A DNA stretch of 64,000 nucleotides from contig CM068371.1 of the NCBI GenBank assembly GCA_034769895.1, positions 403,665,969 to 403,729,968 on the forward strand, written 5' to 3'. Source of the stretch: Magicicada septendecula. Taxonomy: Eukaryota > Arthropoda > Insecta > Hemiptera > Cicadidae. The notes below the pieces were generated by a model. That model was not told the origin of the DNA and did not search any database. It saw only the letters and a list, made by a program, of their open reading frames with translations. This document shows, piece after piece, positions 60,311-64,000 of this stretch. Numbering within the stretch: position 1 is the stretch's first letter; every line of letters begins with the position of its first letter. A program made the position numbers and the translations under genes.

Positions 60311-61774
60311 TTTTACTTCCATGTTCCATAAGGAAATGGAAGTATGCTCATGGCGAAAAAAATCGTGGTCGAGATAATGGCAGATTCTGATTATACTACC
60401 CTCAAAACATGAAAAAAAGTCATTTTTCAAAAAGTGTCTGTGTGTGTGTCTTGTCGTGTGTAGAATTTTTTCTATGGCAAACGGTAACTGCTGCAAACTC
60501 AAACAGAATCAAATAATTTTTTGCATACAGTTCTGAATTGTAGAGGACTCCGAGGCCTATTGATTTTGGTGAAGATTGGTTAAGGGGAAGGGGTAGTTTA
60601 CGTTTTAACAACCTTTGACGACCTTTTACGTTTTAACAAGAGTAGAGTGCTTAATTTTGATAAATAAAGTATCCTTAAAAGAAGGTCATAATAATCACAA
60701 AGTTTTATTTGTGTACTACATTATTGACAACAAAGAAGTAGTTTCTATGGAAACATTTTATTTCACTTTGACAAAATTCTATATAGTTTTAGGAATTATC
60801 GAACCGAATTCAAGTAAATGATTGGGACTGTATGAGTACCCGCAATACATTTCGATGTTTTTAATATGCGATTGTATCGATATATTACGGTGTGGAAAAG
60901 AAGAAGTGTACTAATTGTAAATTGCCCTATTTCTTAATGTAAAGCAAAAATACGTGTTGTTTTCATTTGGTAGTTAGGTAATAATGGTTTTGGGTTTTTA
61001 GTTTACTGCTAAAATAAATAAAAGCTGTGGTTGAGAAAACATAACATTAAACGTGTAATACGCTATAACAGAGTAACACTTAAAATAAAGAACCTAACGT
61101 TTTTAAGTTTACAAATTGGAAAAAATAACAGCAAATACAAAATGAAAAATACAAATATTTATGGTTAATGAAAAAACAAAAAACACTGTATTAAGGAATG
61201 ACAACATATGCTCTACAAATTGTACATAATGGATGTTTGTTTTTTGTTAGTCACAAAACGAGTACTTGTCGGAAAACGAATTTTACAAAAAAAAAACGAG
61301 TTCTGGCACAAAAAAGTGACATGTAAGGCTATAATAATAGGCAAGGGGTTGACTCTTGGGCCACTCCCGCCTTACTTCGAGTTGGGTTTTTCGTGGTTTT
61401 TAGAAAAAAAAAATAGTTTTACATTGCACACGTATTGGTTTCCATGTTTCCATGGTTTCCACACGTTTTCAGTTTTCATGTTAACCTAACATAATCAATT
61501 TTTGGTGTCACAGCCACGACCCGGTGATAAATTACTACTACAGTCATTTACCATTAAAAAATGACAAACGAAATCAATTGCAATCACCAGCTAACTATTT
61601 TGCAACATATAAAATTAAAATTTGTATAATTCTTTCACTACATAAAATTATGTGCGATATTCACTACATATCTAAGCCCAAAAATCGCATTATTGGGTAC
61701 GCATAAAGGCAGTACCAAATGATTTTATATATAATCTGAGAACATGGAAGTCATGTATGGTTCTCCATACCGAT
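60311..61774 (-). mobile_element. HINE-like non-coding element, copy IV (inverted)
   Basis: Read on the minus strand: 5' module with ATCGGTATGGAGAACCATAC (61743-61774), a ~1-kb linker unlike that of the other copies, AAGCACTCTACTCTTGTTAA, a single ~160-bp unit, a CACA microsatellite, and the 3' module with the ACTTCCAT...ATGGAAGT hairpin ending at 60311. Having only one core unit, it shows that array length varies between copies. Confidence 0.65.
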
Positions 61775-62396
61775 TTTTTATACTTAACTGCAATATATGA
61801 AATATCAACAATCTTTATAGCCTACATTATTACAACCGATAATAAAAATAATTAAAAATAAATGATCCCATTGAGATCCCAACTTCAAAATTTGTAAGAA
61901 TAATCTTAAAACTTCAACCAAGAAACACAATTTAAAAAAAAAATTTAGTCAAAATATTTTTGGACAGTTTTTTTTTTATTTTTGGGCCCATAGCCTAAAA
62001 TGTCAGCTTCCTCAAATGTAGTCATGTTACATATCAAATGAATGCCTGTTGAAATCTGAGCAAAATGGCTTTTATTTCATTTAAATATCTTTAACCTGGC
62101 CAGAGAAAATAGTATTTTTGTACATTCGGGTGTGACCATATTCGCACTTTTTTAAAAATTTCAAATTGTTATAAATAAAAAAATGGGATGAGTTAAAATT
62201 GTGAAATTAAAGATATACACTCATTTCTGGTCATCCTGTTGGCATACAAAATTTCATCAAAATCTAAAAACCTAAGGTAAAAAATTAATTAAAAATTGGA
62301 TCATTTGATATGGAATGACCCAAATGTATCTTATGTTAAGTACTTTTGGATAAACACGTTTTTTCATTCATAATGTTTGTTTTGTGTCACAAACAG

Positions 62397-62612
62397 TATG
62401 TGGTCAACTCAGATGCAAAGTCAGACTTCTCAACAGTTGAACGAAAAGATCCAGCAAAATGCCATTGCACAACAGCAACAACGGACCCTTGGAATGACTT
62501 CAGCTATCACACTAGCTGGGCCAAAACCAATTGATATACAAAGAACTAAGGAATTGGAAGAAGCTCTTAAACCTTACAATGTGACTGAAACTGAGCAAGA
62601 ACTCAACCATAG
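62397..62612 (+). CDS. First coding exon of a poly(A) polymerase (PAPOLA / hiiragi-like), partial gene
   Basis: The exon lies between an acceptor (GTCACAAACAG, ending 62396) and a donor AG|GTAAGT at 62612/62613. Translation from ATG 62398 gives MWSTQMQSQTSQQLNEK, a Gln-rich stretch, then RTLGMTSAITLAGPKPIDIQ, RTKELEEALKPYNVTETE and QELNHR. This matches the N-terminus of metazoan canonical poly(A) polymerases, where a GITSxISxAxP block is followed by an ELxxxLxPFGVxExxxELxxR helix. These nuclear enzymes add poly(A) tails after CPSF-directed cleavage. The nucleotidyltransferase GS and DxD motifs would be in later exons, beyond 64,000. The exon ends in phase 2. The acceptor before the ATG implies an upstream 5'UTR exon. 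Confidence 0.87.
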
Positions 62613-63490
62613 GTAAGTTGTGTTGTTAGATATGTTAATATTCCTCTTTGGTTTTTAAGGATTTTTGTGTGTGAAGTTGGTTTATTTTTGAATATCACAT
62701 ACCCAAAAATGTATGTATTACTTTGTACAGACAGTGAAATTTATTATAGTTGGTAGTTTTAAAGACACGCTGAATTTTATTCTACATTCTAAAACACTAT
62801 TGTAATGTGAAAACCAATATAAATATTGGTATCAACCGATCAAACAGATAGTGTAAGTAGTTGCAGTGGCTAAGTGTGGGTCTGAAACTAGGGAAAGCGC
62901 CACATGACATTTTTTGTGTTTATGTTTTTATGCTGTGTTCAGACTAACCATAGAGGCAAAGTAAACAAACCATGTGTAGATTTAACGTGACAAGCATTTT
63001 GATTGTCTGCTGCTGTACACCAACACACACTTTTCCTCTGCAAATAAGGCTCCTTTTAAACTACTACCTGAACTAAATAAATATCAAACTATTCTTTTTC
63101 AGATTGCACAGATGTCATTGCTTTTTATTGTTAAATAATATTTGAATTAAAAAAATTAATAAATAGAGCTTTTAAGTTCTCGTATGTGCATGCATTATGC
63201 ATACCGTTTATATGATAACGGTCCTTATTCTAGCTAGTATAGTGCTTTCAGTATGCTATGTCTGCTTGTGACAGTTCTGTTATTACATTTTGTTAAGCGT
63301 AGACCTGGAAAGGCTTCAACAAGTGGCAGAAAAACGATAGTACTTAGTGTTTCCACAAATCTTGTGAAAAATGTCTGACTCTGACTTTTGTCACTTCATG
63401 CCATACTTAAAGTAATTGGTTTTGAATTTGTGAACAGAAATCACAGAACTATTATAGTAGACAGAGATGACATTTTGTGGTGAAGACAAT
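62613..63490 (+). other. First part of intron after the poly(A) polymerase exon
   Basis: It begins with the donor GTAAGTTG. There are no exon-like frames; AT-rich sequence leads into the DDE_3 relic. Confidence 0.6.
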
Positions 63491-63960
63491 ATTTACACTG
63501 TATGAGAGAGTATAGGACAAGGACAAACAATTTATTTAGACGAGACTTGGGCAATGCCCTTTATCACAGGGTTAAATGGAAGTGCACACAATACATAAGT
63601 ATGCACCGTATGGCCAAAAGGTGGATTCAGACAAAAAGTTTACGTTTCGATGAAGCTTTAGTCAAGACTGAACTTACTGAGTTGATAAATTTGTGTAAAA
63701 AACAATATGAAAGATTTGTTGTGGACAATTTAGCAGAAACAGCCAGACATACTGTACGCAGATTGTCCCCTTATCATTGTCATTTAAATCCTATCGAAAT
63801 GATATGGAGTCACATTAGGGATAACGTCGCAAGGAGTAACAAGATGTTCGAGTATCCGGACATGTGACAACTAGTGAACTGGGGATTCTTGAAGTGACAG
63901 TTGAAAAGTGGGGAGCCTGTGTAAAGCATGTTATTGGAGAAGAGAAGAGAAAATTGAGAG
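63490..63960 (+). pseudogene. DDE_3 (Tc1-like) transposase relic 3, C-terminal part
   Basis: The plus-strand frame includes LVKTELTELINLCKKQYERF, VVDNLAETARHTVRRLSPYH and CHLNPIEMIWSHIRDNVARS, with the catalytic Glu in NPIEMIW. A frame change near 63866 leads to LEVTVEKWGACVKHVIGEEK, the usual end of the family. The first two catalytic Asp blocks are not found upstream. It lies in the sense orientation in the poly(A) polymerase intron. It belongs to the same family as the relics at 28.5 and 30.6 kb but is a separate insertion. Confidence 0.85.
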
Positions 63961-64000
63961 TTAGAGGAAGATACAGATTATTTACCATTTCAGGTGCTGG

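Larger units (their letters stand above)
59131..62321 (-). mobile_element. Relic of the long-TIR transposon family, with nested insertion
   Basis: The right end (62321, reverse strand) reads GGGTCATTCCATATCAAATG, matching the TIR start at 14975. Inside it, 62240-62265 (CATACAAAATTTCATCAAA) matches the TIR interior of the 15-kb element. A 27-bp string with CAAATTTTGAAGT and GGGATCTCAATGG at 59132-59160 recurs inverted at 61866-61893, apparently the inner ends of this copy's two TIRs. The outer left TIR is missing, replaced by the mariner. A HINE-like element is nested at 60311-61774. Confidence 0.7.

Overview
The window is AT-rich eukaryotic DNA from an animal, most likely an insect or other arthropod. 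Genes are split by GT/AG introns and nearly all recognisable coding sequence belongs to transposable elements (mariner, pogo/Tigger, Tc1-like DDE_3, Penelope-like, LINE, LTR). The only host exon I recognise is the first coding exon of a poly(A) polymerase (62397-62612, + strand). A second, unidentified host gene may run on the minus strand between about 56.3 and 49.5 kb. Nothing looks bacterial, and no CRISPR array or operon is present.

Region by region. 1-13.5 kb: a nearly identical 6,613-bp tandem duplication whose ends lie in arrays of a ~160-bp repeat. The arrays are the cores of a non-coding mobile element with a hairpin near each end and an ACAC/ACAG microsatellite, organised like Helentron-associated (HINE/DINE-1-like) elements; one copy is also at 60.3-61.8 kb. 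15-18.4 kb: a 3.4-kb DNA transposon with ~500-bp terminal inverted repeats (TIRs) and a nearly intact transposase of a superfamily I cannot name with certainty. 19.7-21.9 kb: a Tigger-like element with perfect 24-bp TIRs. 22.7-24.8 kb: two LINE fragments. 25.1-28.1 kb: an older Tigger-like element. 28.3-31.4 kb: two decayed DDE_3 transposases.

32.0-42.9 kb: a 10.9-kb LTR retroelement on the minus strand with unusually long LTRs (~3.5 kb), a 4-bp target duplication, no visible pol, and one 367-aa open reading frame carrying LDL-receptor class A-like modules and an Asn-rich tail. 44.5-45.8 kb: a mariner with TIRs. 46.1-46.7 kb: a solo LTR. 50.2-55.5 kb: three Penelope-like element (PLE) copies, one inverted and two in tandem, meeting head to head, with hammerhead-like motifs at their 3' ends. 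57.4-57.6 kb: a foldback element with 82-bp arms and a 13-bp flanking direct repeat, with the same hammerhead-like layout in each arm. 57.9-59.1 kb: a second, different mariner. 59.1-62.3 kb: a relic of the same transposon family as 15-18.4 kb, with a HINE-like element nested in it. 62.4 kb to the end: the poly(A) polymerase exon and its first intron, which holds a third DDE_3 relic.

These elements do not form a pathway. They record layered insertions in intergenic and intronic DNA. The least ordinary are the long-LTR element with an LDLa-like protein, the PLE cluster with ribozyme-like motifs, and the long-TIR transposon.
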